Assembly (NCBI GenBank): GCA_902778205.1
Contig: CACYWX010000128.1
Span: forward strand, 1 to 9,900
Origin: an uncultured Ruminococcus sp.
Lineage (GTDB): Bacteria; Bacillota; Clostridia; Oscillospirales; CAG-272
Length of the DNA: 9,900 bases
Direction of reading: 5' to 3'
Part shown: in pieces, positions 1 through 7,830 of the stretch
How positions within the stretch are numbered: position 1 is the first letter of the stretch
How the letters are laid out: each line of letters opens with the position of its first letter
The notes under the pieces: model-generated
Seen by the model: only the letters and a program-made list of their open reading frames with translations
Told to the model about the DNA's origin: nothing
The model's database searches: none
Program-made: the position numbers and the translations under genes

Positions 1-1009
<1,009 letters not shown>

Positions 1010-1087
1010 CGTATGAAAAGCGGAACCGGAGCTTCCGGACTCCGCGCTGTCCCTTCCTCAGAATTTGCGCATGGGTATACGAAGTAT

Positions 1088-1116
1088 ATTATATGCCATC
1101 TATGATAAGATTTTAA
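1088..1116 (-). promoter_or_regulatory. Putative secA promoter
   Basis: On the minus strand a perfect TATAAT lies at 1088-1093 in the AT-rich divergent spacer. The hexamer 17 bp upstream, TTAAAA at 1111-1116, is a poor -35 match, so the call rests mainly on the -10 box. Transcription would start near 1080, giving a secA leader of about 70 nt. That leader contains a small perfect hairpin, stem CCGGA at 1026-1030 and its complement at 1034-1038, 17 nt or more upstream of the start codon. Confidence 0.45.
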
Positions 1117-1174
1117 GCGTAAAATGTAAACTTAATGAAAAGCGGGGGATTTTTTCTTTTTCGTTCCCTCTCTC

Positions 1175-1203
1175 TTGCGCCGCCGACTCCCGCGGAGTAT
1201 AAT
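1175..1203 (+). promoter_or_regulatory. trmL promoter (sigma-A type)
   Basis: A -35 hexamer TTGCGC (1175-1180, matching TTGACA at four of six positions) is separated by exactly 17 bp from a perfect TATAAT (1198-1203). The predicted start of transcription is near 1210, leaving a leader of about 37 nt that carries the ribosome binding site. A perfect 10 bp palindrome, TTCCGCGGAA at 1211-1220, sits at the predicted start. It could be an operator, but it may be chance in GC-rich DNA. Confidence 0.65.
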
Positions 1204-1246
1204 GGTACCGTTCCGCGGAAAGCCGCGGTCAGAAAGGGACAAATCC

Positions 1247-1744
1247 ATGAAAGACATCAACATCGTCCTGTACGAGCCCGAGATCCCCCAGAACACCGGC
1301 AACATCGCCCGGACCTGCGCCGCCACGGGAGCCTCCCTGCACCTGATCCGGCCCATGGGCTTCACGCCGGACGACCGGAAGCTGAAGCGGGCGGGACTGG
1401 ACTACTGGCACCTGTTGGACATCACCTATTACGACGGGCTGGAGGACTTTTTCCGGAAAAATCCCGCGGTCCCCTTCTGGTGCTTCACCACCAAGGCGCC
1501 GCGGTGCTATACGGAGGTACACTACGAGGATCCCGTGTTCCTGTTTTTCGGCAAAGAGACGAAGGGCCTTCCGGAGGATTTCCTGAAGGCTCATCTGGAC
1601 CGCTGCGTCCGGATCCCCATGCGGGAGAACCTCCGGAGCCTGAATCTGTCCAACGCCGCCGCCGTGGGAGTCTACGAGGTCCTGCGCCAGAGAGGCTTCC
1701 GAGGAGAACAGCCGGAAAGCGCGTATTTCACGGAGAACGCCTGA
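1247..1744 (+). CDS. trmL: tRNA (cytidine/uridine-34 2'-O) methyltransferase TrmL
   Basis: A SPOUT-class enzyme that uses S-adenosylmethionine to methylate the ribose of the wobble nucleotide (C34 or cmnm5U34) in certain leucine tRNAs. The protein has 165 residues, close to the roughly 155-160 usual for TrmL. All three SPOUT motifs are visible: PEIPQNTGNIARTC at 11-24, LFFGKETKGLP at 99-109, and the RSLNLSNAAAV knot segment at 130-140. The frame is open upstream to about 1175, but the ATG at 1247 is chosen because AGAAAGGGA lies just before it, the protein then begins with the family-typical MKDINIVLYEPEIPQN, and the frame upstream of it overlaps the promoter. It is monocistronic, divergent from secA, and ends 4 bp from the end of the convergent cls gene with no hairpin terminator of its own. 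TrmH-family relatives are the alternative, but length and motifs favour TrmL. Confidence 0.93.
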   Translation: MKDINIVLYEPEIPQNTGNIARTCAATGASLHLIRPMGFTPDDRKLKRAGLDYWHLLDITYYDGLEDFFRKNPAVPFWCFTTKAPRCYTEVHYEDPVFLFFGKETKGLPEDFLKAHLDRCVRIPMRENLRSLNLSNAAAVGVYEVLRQRGFRGEQPESAYFTENA

Positions 1745-1748
1745 CTGC

Positions 1749-3323
1749 TCACAGAAGCGGCGCGATCAGGTTGAACAGGGCACGGAAGAACCGCCGGAGA
1801 GCCGAGACCTTGTCCGGGACCTCCAGGAGACGCGAATCGGCGAACACCCGCTCGAAATCCCGCCGGATGTCCGGGATGCAGTCGGTTCCGTACATCCACG
1901 CGCCGCACTCGAAATGCAGATACAGACTGCGGTAGTCCAGATTCACGCTCCCAACCGCCGCGTACCGGTCGTCGCAGAGAAAACCCTTGGCGTGGACGAA
2001 GCCGGGGGTGTACTCGTAGATCTTCACGCCTCCCTCCAGCAGACGGGGATAGAAATTCTTGGTGGTTTCGTTGATCAGATGCTTGTCCGGGATCCCGGGG
2101 GTCACGATCCGCACGTCCACGCCGCACCGGACCGCGTTCAGCAGACTGCGCTCCATGATCTCGTCGATGATCAGATAGGGCGTGGTGATCCAGACGTACC
2201 GCTCCGCCTGCTGGATCAGGTTCAGATAGACGTTCTCCCCCACGGCCTCCCCGTCCATAGGCGCGTCCGTATAGGGCTGGACCACGCCGGAGCCGCAGAT
2301 GTCCCGGAATGCGGAGGGAGGCGGGAGAAAGGCGGCGTACTCCTCCTCCGTGTCGCTGTCCGATCCGCAGAGGTAGTCCCACATGGTGAGAAACATGCAC
2401 GTGAAGCTCCAGGAGGCCCGCCCCCGGATCATGACGGCCGTGTCTTTCCAGTATCCGAAGCGGCGCACCGTGTTGATGTACTCGTCCGCCAGATTGACGC
2501 CTCCCGTGAAGGAGGTGACTCCGTCTATGACGCAGATCTTCCGGTGGTCCCGGTTGTTCTGCCGGGCGGTCAGGAAGGGAACGAACCGCTGGAAAATGCG
2601 GCAGTCGATCCCCTCGGACCGGAGCTGTGCGTCGAAATGCCGGTCCACGGATACGGCGCACCCCACGTCGTCATAAATGACCCGCACGTCCAGCCCCTGA
2701 CGGACCTTGTCCAGCAGGATCCGGTGGACCGCCTCCCACATCTCCCCCTCGCCGATGATGAAATACTCCAGGAAGATGTACCGCTCCGCCTTTTCCAGCT
2801 CCTCCAGCAGGACCGGGAACATGGCCTCGCCGCTTTCGAAATACCGGGTCTTACACCCCTCCGAGGCCGGCGTGAAGGAGGCGGACCGGATATAGCGGGA
2901 CTGGCGTGCTGCTCCCGGACACTCCTCATCCAGACGCGCAAGGATCCGGTCGGAAATGCATTCCCCGTTCTCGTCCCGGTCTGCCAGGGCGGCGGATTCT
3001 TCCAGGGCGTCCTCCATGAACCGCATCTTTTTTTTACGCCGTCCGGAGATGCGGTTCCCTCCGAAAATCAGATACAGCGCCATGCCGAACACGGGAAAGG
3101 CAAAGGCCACCGCCATCCACGCGATCTTGTAGGGGCCGTTGTGACTGGACCGCATCAGATACAGCAGAAACGCCAGGGACAGAACGGCGACGGCGGCGTT
3201 GTACACATAATAATAGCTGGCCAGAACAATGGCGGACCAGAAAATCAGGAACAGCTGGACGGCGATCAGCAGGAACACGATCACCACCCGGCTTGTCATG
3301 AACCGTTTCAGCTTCTTTTTCAT
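1749..3323 (-). CDS. cls: Cardiolipin synthase (phospholipase D family)
   Basis: This enzyme makes cardiolipin at the membrane from two phosphatidylglycerol molecules. The 524-residue protein starts with a basic MKKKLKR stretch, followed by two or three hydrophobic segments at about 12-34, 36-56 and 65-87. Two phospholipase D HKD motifs follow: H260-K262-D267 in RDHRKICVID, then H444-K446-D451 in FVHAKGFLCD, with the GSVNLDYRS tail after the second. Layout and length match bacterial Cls (about 480-520 residues). The ATG at 3323 is preferred over the in-frame TTG at 3386 because that TTG is the first codon of the -35 box of a consensus promoter, and GGGTGGAAG precedes the ATG. The gene has its own promoter behind the spoIVA terminator and converges on trmL. 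No intrinsic terminator is visible at its 3' end. Functionally it belongs to membrane lipid synthesis and is not clearly tied to its neighbours. Confidence 0.93.
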   Translation of the reverse strand: MKKKLKRFMTSRVVIVFLLIAVQLFLIFWSAIVLASYYYVYNAAVAVLSLAFLLYLMRSSHNGPYKIAWMAVAFAFPVFGMALYLIFGGNRISGRRKKKMRFMEDALEESAALADRDENGECISDRILARLDEECPGAARQSRYIRSASFTPASEGCKTRYFESGEAMFPVLLEELEKAERYIFLEYFIIGEGEMWEAVHRILLDKVRQGLDVRVIYDDVGCAVSVDRHFDAQLRSEGIDCRIFQRFVPFLTARQNNRDHRKICVIDGVTSFTGGVNLADEYINTVRRFGYWKDTAVMIRGRASWSFTCMFLTMWDYLCGSDSDTEEEYAAFLPPPSAFRDICGSGVVQPYTDAPMDGEAVGENVYLNLIQQAERYVWITTPYLIIDEIMERSLLNAVRCGVDVRIVTPGIPDKHLINETTKNFYPRLLEGGVKIYEYTPGFVHAKGFLCDDRYAAVGSVNLDYRSLYLHFECGAWMYGTDCIPDIRRDFERVFADSRLLEVPDKVSALRRFFRALFNLIAPLL

Positions 3324-3357
3324 TCTTCCACCCGACAGCTTGAATTGATCCACTCCT

Positions 3358-3386
3358 ATTATACCGGATGCGGCCCGGTCTGTCAA
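3358..3386 (-). promoter_or_regulatory. Consensus sigma-A promoter of cls
   Basis: On the minus strand TTGACA (3381-3386) and TATAAT (3358-3363) are both perfect and separated by exactly 17 bp. Transcription would start near 3351, giving a 28 nt leader before the ATG at 3323. This is the strongest promoter match in the window. It suggests high constitutive expression of cls, or control by a repressor, though I see no clear operator. Confidence 0.85.
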
Positions 3387-3413
3387 GCGGGAGAAGGCGC
3401 GCCGCCGATCCCG

Positions 3414-3457
3414 AAAAAAGTCCGGACGGTCCTCTCCATATGAGAAGAGCCGTCCGG
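3414..3457 (-). terminator. Intrinsic terminator of spoIVA, probably bidirectional
   Basis: An 8 bp perfect stem is formed by CCGGACGG (3422-3429) and CCGTCCGG (3450-3457), with four further inner pairs possible (CTCT with AGAG). Read on the minus strand, the hairpin starts 13 nt beyond the spoIVA stop and is followed by a U tract (the A run at 3414-3419). Read on the plus strand it is followed by TTTTCGTTT, so it may also stop transcripts running antisense through cls from trmL. Confidence 0.85.
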
Positions 3458-3470
3458 TTTTCGTTTCCGA

Positions 3471-4979
3471 TCAGAGGATGATGCAGATGAGGCCCTGGCT
3501 CCCCTCGTTGATGATCTTCGAGAGGGTCTCGCCGAACTTTCGCCGGGCGTCCGGAGGCATGTGCTCCAGCTTGGCGTGCAGGCCGTCGTTCAGCAGATCG
3601 TACAGGGTCCGGCCGAACATGTTGGATTCCCACAGACCGGAGGGATCCCGCTCGAAGTCCTCCATCAGCTGCTTCACCGTCTCCTCGGACTGCTGCTCCG
3701 TCCCGACGATGGGGGAGATCTCCGCGTCTATGTCCGCCCGGATCATGTGGATGGAGGGAGCCGTGGCCCGGAGCCGGACGCCCCATCCCCCGCCCTGCCG
3801 GATGATCTCCGGTTCGTGCAGCTCCAGGCTGTCCGCTTCCGGCATGACGATCCCGTAGCCGTCCCGGTTCACCGCGTCGATGGCCTCCCGGTACCGGCTG
3901 AGCTCTCCGGATTCCGCGGCAAGACGGGTCAGCGCGCCGAGCAGCTCCTCCTCCCCGGTCATGGGAATGCCGGTCAGCTCGGATACCGTGTCGTAGTACA
4001 GTCTGTCGGGGAGGGTCAGCTTCAGCTCCGCCAGCCCGACTCCGGCGTCCGCCGACAGCACCGCTGCCTCCGCGCCTCCTCCCTCTCCCGCCGGAAGCAG
4101 AAGACGGTCCGCCTCCGCCGCCAGAGTCCGGGCGAAGGATCCCCGGGCGTCCGCCAGCTTTTTCAGCGTACCCGCCGCCGTCCTCACAGCGTCGCGGAGC
4201 GCGGTCCGGACCCGGTGATCCTCCGGAAGGGCGGCCGTCCACTCCGGCAGGACCACCACGGCCTCCCGTGCCGGAAATTCGTCCGCCAGCATGCCGAGGA
4301 TGTGCCGGAAATCCTCCGCGTCCAGCTCCGCGCAGGATACCAGAGCCACGGGCGCGCCGTATTTCTCCTCCAGCCTCTCCGCCAGAGCCGCCGACTCCGG
4401 AGCATCCGGCCTTGAGGAATTGAGGATCACGGCAAAGGGCTTCCCCAGCTCCGTCAGCTCGGCCGCCACCCGTTCCTCCGCCGCCGTATAGCTTTCCCGG
4501 GGCAGATCCCCCACGGTGCCGTCCGTGGTGACCAGCATCCCCACGGTGGCGTGCTCCGCGATGACGCGGTGGGTCCCGAAGGCGGCGGCCTCCTCGAAGG
4601 GAACCGGCTCCTCGTGCCACGGCGTCCGGACCATGCGGACCTCTCCCTCTTCGGTGCCTCCCATGGCGCCCGGGATCATGTATCCCACGCAGTCCGCCAG
4701 CCGCACCCGCATCTCCGCTCCGTCCACCCGGATGTTCACGCCGCCGTCGGGAATGAACTTCGGCTCCGTGGTCATGACGGTCCTGCCTCCCGCCGACTGG
4801 GGCATCTCGTCCCTCGCCCGGATCCGGTCCCCCTCGTCCGGGATGTTGGGGAGCACCACCTCCTCCATAAACCGCTTGATGAAGGTGCTCTTCCCCGTCC
4901 GCACCGGTCCCACCACGCCGATGTACACGTCCCCGTGGGTGCGCTCCGCAATATCCCTGTAAATCGATGTATCCGCCAC
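3471..4979 (-). CDS. spoIVA: Stage IV sporulation protein A, spore coat morphogenetic ATPase
   Basis: SpoIVA hydrolyses ATP to polymerise into the basement layer of the spore coat on the forespore surface, where it is anchored with the small protein SpoVM. The 502-residue product aligns by eye along its whole length with the 492-residue Bacillus subtilis protein. The Walker A motif GPVRTGKS at 24-31 puts the key lysine at residue 30, as in B. subtilis. The sensor threonines TT of VMTTEPKF fall at 70-71 and a Walker B-like LADCVG follows near 94-99. The C-terminal block includes EPEIIRQGG, APSIHMIRADI and the ending INEGSQGLICIIL. The GTG at 4979 is chosen because it has GGGAGG 10 nt upstream and reproduces the family N-terminus (xADTSIYRDIAERT); the in-frame TTG at 5012 would add 11 unmatched residues. 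It is a single gene between two terminators. Expression in the mother cell under sigma-E is expected from the family. Confidence 0.96.
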   Translation of the reverse strand: MADTSIYRDIAERTHGDVYIGVVGPVRTGKSTFIKRFMEEVVLPNIPDEGDRIRARDEMPQSAGGRTVMTTEPKFIPDGGVNIRVDGAEMRVRLADCVGYMIPGAMGGTEEGEVRMVRTPWHEEPVPFEEAAAFGTHRVIAEHATVGMLVTTDGTVGDLPRESYTAAEERVAAELTELGKPFAVILNSSRPDAPESAALAERLEEKYGAPVALVSCAELDAEDFRHILGMLADEFPAREAVVVLPEWTAALPEDHRVRTALRDAVRTAAGTLKKLADARGSFARTLAAEADRLLLPAGEGGGAEAAVLSADAGVGLAELKLTLPDRLYYDTVSELTGIPMTGEEELLGALTRLAAESGELSRYREAIDAVNRDGYGIVMPEADSLELHEPEIIRQGGGWGVRLRATAPSIHMIRADIDAEISPIVGTEQQSEETVKQLMEDFERDPSGLWESNMFGRTLYDLLNDGLHAKLEHMPPDARRKFGETLSKIINEGSQGLICIIL

Positions 4980-4989
4980 TGTTCCCGAT

Positions 4990-4995
4990 CCTCCC
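4990..4995 (-). promoter_or_regulatory. Ribosome binding site that sets the spoIVA GTG start
   Basis: GGGAGG on the minus strand lies 10 nt before the GTG at 4979. It falls inside the reading frame that would be used if the upstream TTG at 5012 were the start, which argues that GTG is the true start codon. Confidence 0.6.
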
Positions 4996-5066
4996 GCTTC
5001 ATTCTCACACAACTCCGCACCGATCCCACGGACAAACCGGGGTCCTCTGCGGAACCTGTCTGCGTC

Positions 5067-5095
5067 AGCATATGCGGAGGAGAGGGCCCGTATGC
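5067..5095 (-). promoter_or_regulatory. Candidate sigma-E-type promoter of spoIVA
   Basis: On the minus strand GCATACG (5089-5095) and CATATGCT (5067-5074) are separated by 14 bp. As I remember it, the B. subtilis sigma-E consensus is KMATATT, 14-15 bp, CATACAHT; the match is five of seven and six of eight positions. The predicted leader is about 80 nt. The spacing and the sporulation gene downstream support the call, but the match is imperfect and the -10 box is also part of an 8 bp palindrome (GCATATGC). No sigma-A promoter is visible in this spacer. Confidence 0.35.
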
Positions 5096-5110
5096 CGGAC
5101 TGATTCCGCG

Positions 5111-5146
5111 AAAAAACGCGGAGCGCCCATAGCGGGAACTCCGCGT
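5111..5146 (-). terminator. Intrinsic terminator of the ispG-polC transcript
   Basis: An 8 bp perfect stem, ACGCGGAG (5116-5123) with CTCCGCGT (5139-5146), encloses a 15 nt loop that can form a further CCC/GGG pairing. On the minus strand it is followed directly by a run of six U (A run at 5111-5116). It lies 26 nt past the polC stop codon and separates polC from spoIVA. Confidence 0.88.
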
Positions 5147-5172
5147 CGTCCGAAATACGATATCCCGGACGG

Positions 5173-7830
5173 TCAGAACATGGTGAGCTGGTTGGACTGG
5201 GACATGCCTTTCAGGGCTCCGTTCTTCTCCAGCAACTCCAGAATGCTCTTCGACACCTTGGCCTTGACCCTGAGGTCCTCCACGGACAAAATCGTCCCGG
5301 ACCGCATGGCGTTCATGATGTTCTCCGCCGCCGCGCTGCCCAGTCCCGGGAGACTGGTGAAGGGCAGGCGGATCTTCCCGTTCTCCGGCAGGAATTTCGT
5401 GGCGTGAGACTTGCCTATGTCCACGGGAAGGAAGTCGTACCCGCGCTCGAAGCACTCGTTGACCAGCATCAGCGCGTCCTCCAGGGCTCCTTCGGTGGCG
5501 GATTTGTCCTTGCCCCGCCTTTTCAGCTCCTGATAGGTCTCCTTGCAGTGCCTCCGCCCCTTCATGACCACCTCTCCGTCGAAGCCGTCCGGAGCCGCCG
5601 TGAAGTAGGCCGCGTAGAACTCCACTGGATAGTAGATCTTGTACCACATGAGCCGCACCGCGTCGATGGCGTAGGCGGCGGCGTGGGCCTTCGGGAACAT
5701 GTACCGGATCTTCTGCAGGGAGTCGATGTACCACTCCGGCACGCCGTTCTCCCGCATGGCGGACTGCATCTCGTCGGGAATAATGAGACCCTTCTTGTTC
5801 TTCCGCACGAACTCCATGATCTTGAAGGACAGGGATTTCTCCATGCCGTACTTATGGATCAGGGTCATCATAATGTCGTCGCGGCACCCGATGACCTCGG
5901 AGATCGTGCAGATCTTCTGGTTGATGAGCTCCTCCGCGTTGCCCAGCCAGCATCCGGTGCCGTGGGTCAGCCCCTGGATCTGGAGGATGTCCGCGAAGTT
6001 CTTCGGCTGGGCCTTCATCAGGACGCCCCGGATGAACTGGGTGCCCAGCTCCGGCAGTCCCACCGTGGAGGTCTGGCTGTCGATCTGCTCCGGCGTGACG
6101 CCGATGGGAGCGGTGGAGGTCAGTCCCTCGTAGCAGGCGGGATCGGACAGGGGGACGTCGGTGACCTTGATCCCCGTGTACTCCTCCAGCCTCTTGTACT
6201 TGGTGGGAATATCGTGTCCCAGGATGTCCAGCTTCAGGATGGTGTCGTGCAGGTAGGTGAAGGCGAAGTGGGTGGTGATGATCTCCGCCCCGGCCTTGTT
6301 GTCGGAGGGGTGCTGGACCGGGGAGAAATCGTAGATCTCGTACTCCGCCGGCACCACGATGACGCCGCCCGGATGCTGGCCGGTGTTCTTCTTGACGCCC
6401 ATGCAGCCGTTCACCAGCCGGTCCATCTCCGCCCGGTTGACGGATATGCCCCGGTCCTCCAGGAAGTGAGCCGCGTAACCGTAGGCCGTCTTGTCCGCCA
6501 GGGTGCCGATGGTGCCGGCCTTGAAGGCGTGGCCCTTGCCGAACAGGACCTCCGTGAACTTGTGGGCCGCGCCCTGCACGTCCCCGGAGAAGTTCAGGTC
6601 GATGTCCGGGGTCTTGTCGCCCTTGAAGCCCAGGAAGGTCTCGAAGGGAATGTCGTGCCCGTCCCGGTCGCAGTCCTCCCCGCAGACGGGGCATTTCTTC
6701 GGAGGCAGGTCGAAGCCGGAGCCCACCTCGCCGTTCTCAAAGAACTGACTCCACCGGCACTTGGGGCACCGGTAATGGGGAGGCAGGGGATTCACCCGGG
6801 TGATGCCGCCCATGGTAGCCGCGAAGGAGGAGCCCACGGACCCCCGCGAGCCCACCTGATAGCCCTTCTCCTCGCTGTTCTCCACCAGCTTCCGGGCGAT
6901 GATGTACATGATGGCGAAGCCGTTGGAGATGATGGAATCCAGCTCCCGCTTCAGCCGGGCCGACACCACCTCAGGCAGGGGATCCCCGTACATCTCACGG
7001 GCCAGGGACCAGCATTTGGTAGTCAGCTCCTCCTCCGCTCCGTCGATGTGGGGCGGATAGTTGCCCTTGGGGATGGGACGGACCTCCTCGATCATGTCGG
7101 CGATCTTGTTTGGATTGGTGATGACCACCTCCCGGGCAGTCTCCTCCCCCAGATAGGCGAACTCCTCCAGCATCTCCTCCGTGGTCCGGAAGTAGAGCTT
7201 CGTCTCCCGGTCCGCGTCCTTGAAGCCCTGACCGGAGAGGATGATGCGCCGGTAGATCTCGTCCTCGGGATTTTTATAATGGGCGTCGCAGGTGGCGCAG
7301 ACGGGACGGCCCGCCTTTCTGCCCAGCTCCACGATTCTCCGGTTGTAGTCCCGCAGGGCTTCCTCGTCCTTCGCGCTTCCCTCCCGGATCAGGTATTCGT
7401 TGTTGCAGATGGGCTGGATCTCAAGATAATCGTAGAACTGCGCCATCTCGATGAGATCCGCCTCGGGCTTGCCCTCCATGATGGCCCGGAACAGCTCGCC
7501 CTCGGAACAGGCGGAGCCCAGGATCAGCCCCTCTCTCAGCTCCTCCAGCCGGGTCTTCGGAACCCGGGGATGGCGGTAATAATACTTGAGGTAGGAGTCC
7601 GACACCAGCTTGTAGAGGTTCTTCAGCCCCACCTGATTCTTCACCAGGATGATCTGATGGAAGTTCTTGAGCTTCAGCGTATCCGCCTTTTCTGCCATCA
7701 TATAGTTGAGGCGCGCCACGTCCTCGATGCCGTCCTCCCGGAGCCTCTCCACCATGCACCCGAAGATCAGGGCCAGCATTTCCGCGTCGTCGGAGGCCCG
7801 GTGGTGGTTGAAGTCCCCCAGGTCGTAGTG
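5173..7830 (-). CDS. polC: PolC fragment 3: rest of exonuclease, PHP C-part, polymerase and C-terminal domains
   Basis: The 885 codons after the TAA hold the polymerase proper; the first available ATG is at 7779 (868 residues) with only weak GCGGAA directly before it. The segment begins with exonuclease motif III (HHRASDDAE). Two CPxC pairs (CPKC and CPVC) form the zinc-binding module. The palm has RGSVGSSFAATM and the catalytic pair in PDIDLNFSG (the two Asp codons at 6598-6600 and 6604-6606). The third acid is expected in LKLDILGHD. A helix-hairpin-helix follows (LPGLGSAAAENIM), and the protein ends in the clamp-binding motif NQLTMF. No further frame breaks are seen. The HGTGCW at 5950-5955 and nearby differs from the HGTDVW I recall as usual. 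Purifying selection seems to have acted until recently. Confidence 0.85.
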   Translation of the reverse strand, partial: HYDLGDFNHHRASDDAEMLALIFGCMVERLREDGIEDVARLNYMMAEKADTLKLKNFHQIILVKNQVGLKNLYKLVSDSYLKYYYRHPRVPKTRLEELREGLILGSACSEGELFRAIMEGKPEADLIEMAQFYDYLEIQPICNNEYLIREGSAKDEEALRDYNRRIVELGRKAGRPVCATCDAHYKNPEDEIYRRIILSGQGFKDADRETKLYFRTTEEMLEEFAYLGEETAREVVITNPNKIADMIEEVRPIPKGNYPPHIDGAEEELTTKCWSLAREMYGDPLPEVVSARLKRELDSIISNGFAIMYIIARKLVENSEEKGYQVGSRGSVGSSFAATMGGITRVNPLPPHYRCPKCRWSQFFENGEVGSGFDLPPKKCPVCGEDCDRDGHDIPFETFLGFKGDKTPDIDLNFSGDVQGAAHKFTEVLFGKGHAFKAGTIGTLADKTAYGYAAHFLEDRGISVNRAEMDRLVNGCMGVKKNTGQHPGGVIVVPAEYEIYDFSPVQHPSDNKAGAEIITTHFAFTYLHDTILKLDILGHDIPTKYKRLEEYTGIKVTDVPLSDPACYEGLTSTAPIGVTPEQIDSQTSTVGLPELGTQFIRGVLMKAQPKNFADILQIQGLTHGTGCWLGNAEELINQKICTISEVIGCRDDIMMTLIHKYGMEKSLSFKIMEFVRKNKKGLIIPDEMQSAMRENGVPEWYIDSLQKIRYMFPKAHAAAYAIDAVRLMWYKIYYPVEFYAAYFTAAPDGFDGEVVMKGRRHCKETYQELKRRGKDKSATEGALEDALMLVNECFERGYDFLPVDIGKSHATKFLPENGKIRLPFTSLPGLGSAAAENIMNAMRSGTILSVEDLRVKAKVSKSILELLEKNGALKGMSQSNQLTMF

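Noticed and set aside
1058..1072. A four-codon mini-frame (MRKF) in the secA leader
   Set aside because: Its ATG would be only about 9 nt from the predicted transcript start with no room for a ribosome binding site.
1143..1162. T-rich run in the secA-trmL spacer as a terminator
   Set aside because: No GC-rich hairpin precedes it, and both flanking genes are transcribed away from it.
1914..3443. A 509-codon plus-strand frame antisense to cls
   Set aside because: It is a shadow of cls, whose HKD motifs and promoter are clear on the minus strand.
3034..4620. A 528-codon minus-strand frame overlapping spoIVA and cls
   Set aside because: It is an out-of-frame reading, rich in Gly and Arg, that crosses the spoIVA terminator and the cls promoter. 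SpoIVA in the neighbouring frame is conserved.
4977..5012. TTG at 5012 as the spoIVA start
   Set aside because: It adds 11 residues not seen in the family, places the ribosome binding site inside the gene, and shifts the Walker lysine away from position 30.
4772..5734. A 320-codon minus-strand frame across the polC end, terminator and spoIVA start
   Set aside because: Out-of-frame shadow that runs through a clear intrinsic terminator, with no recognisable domain.
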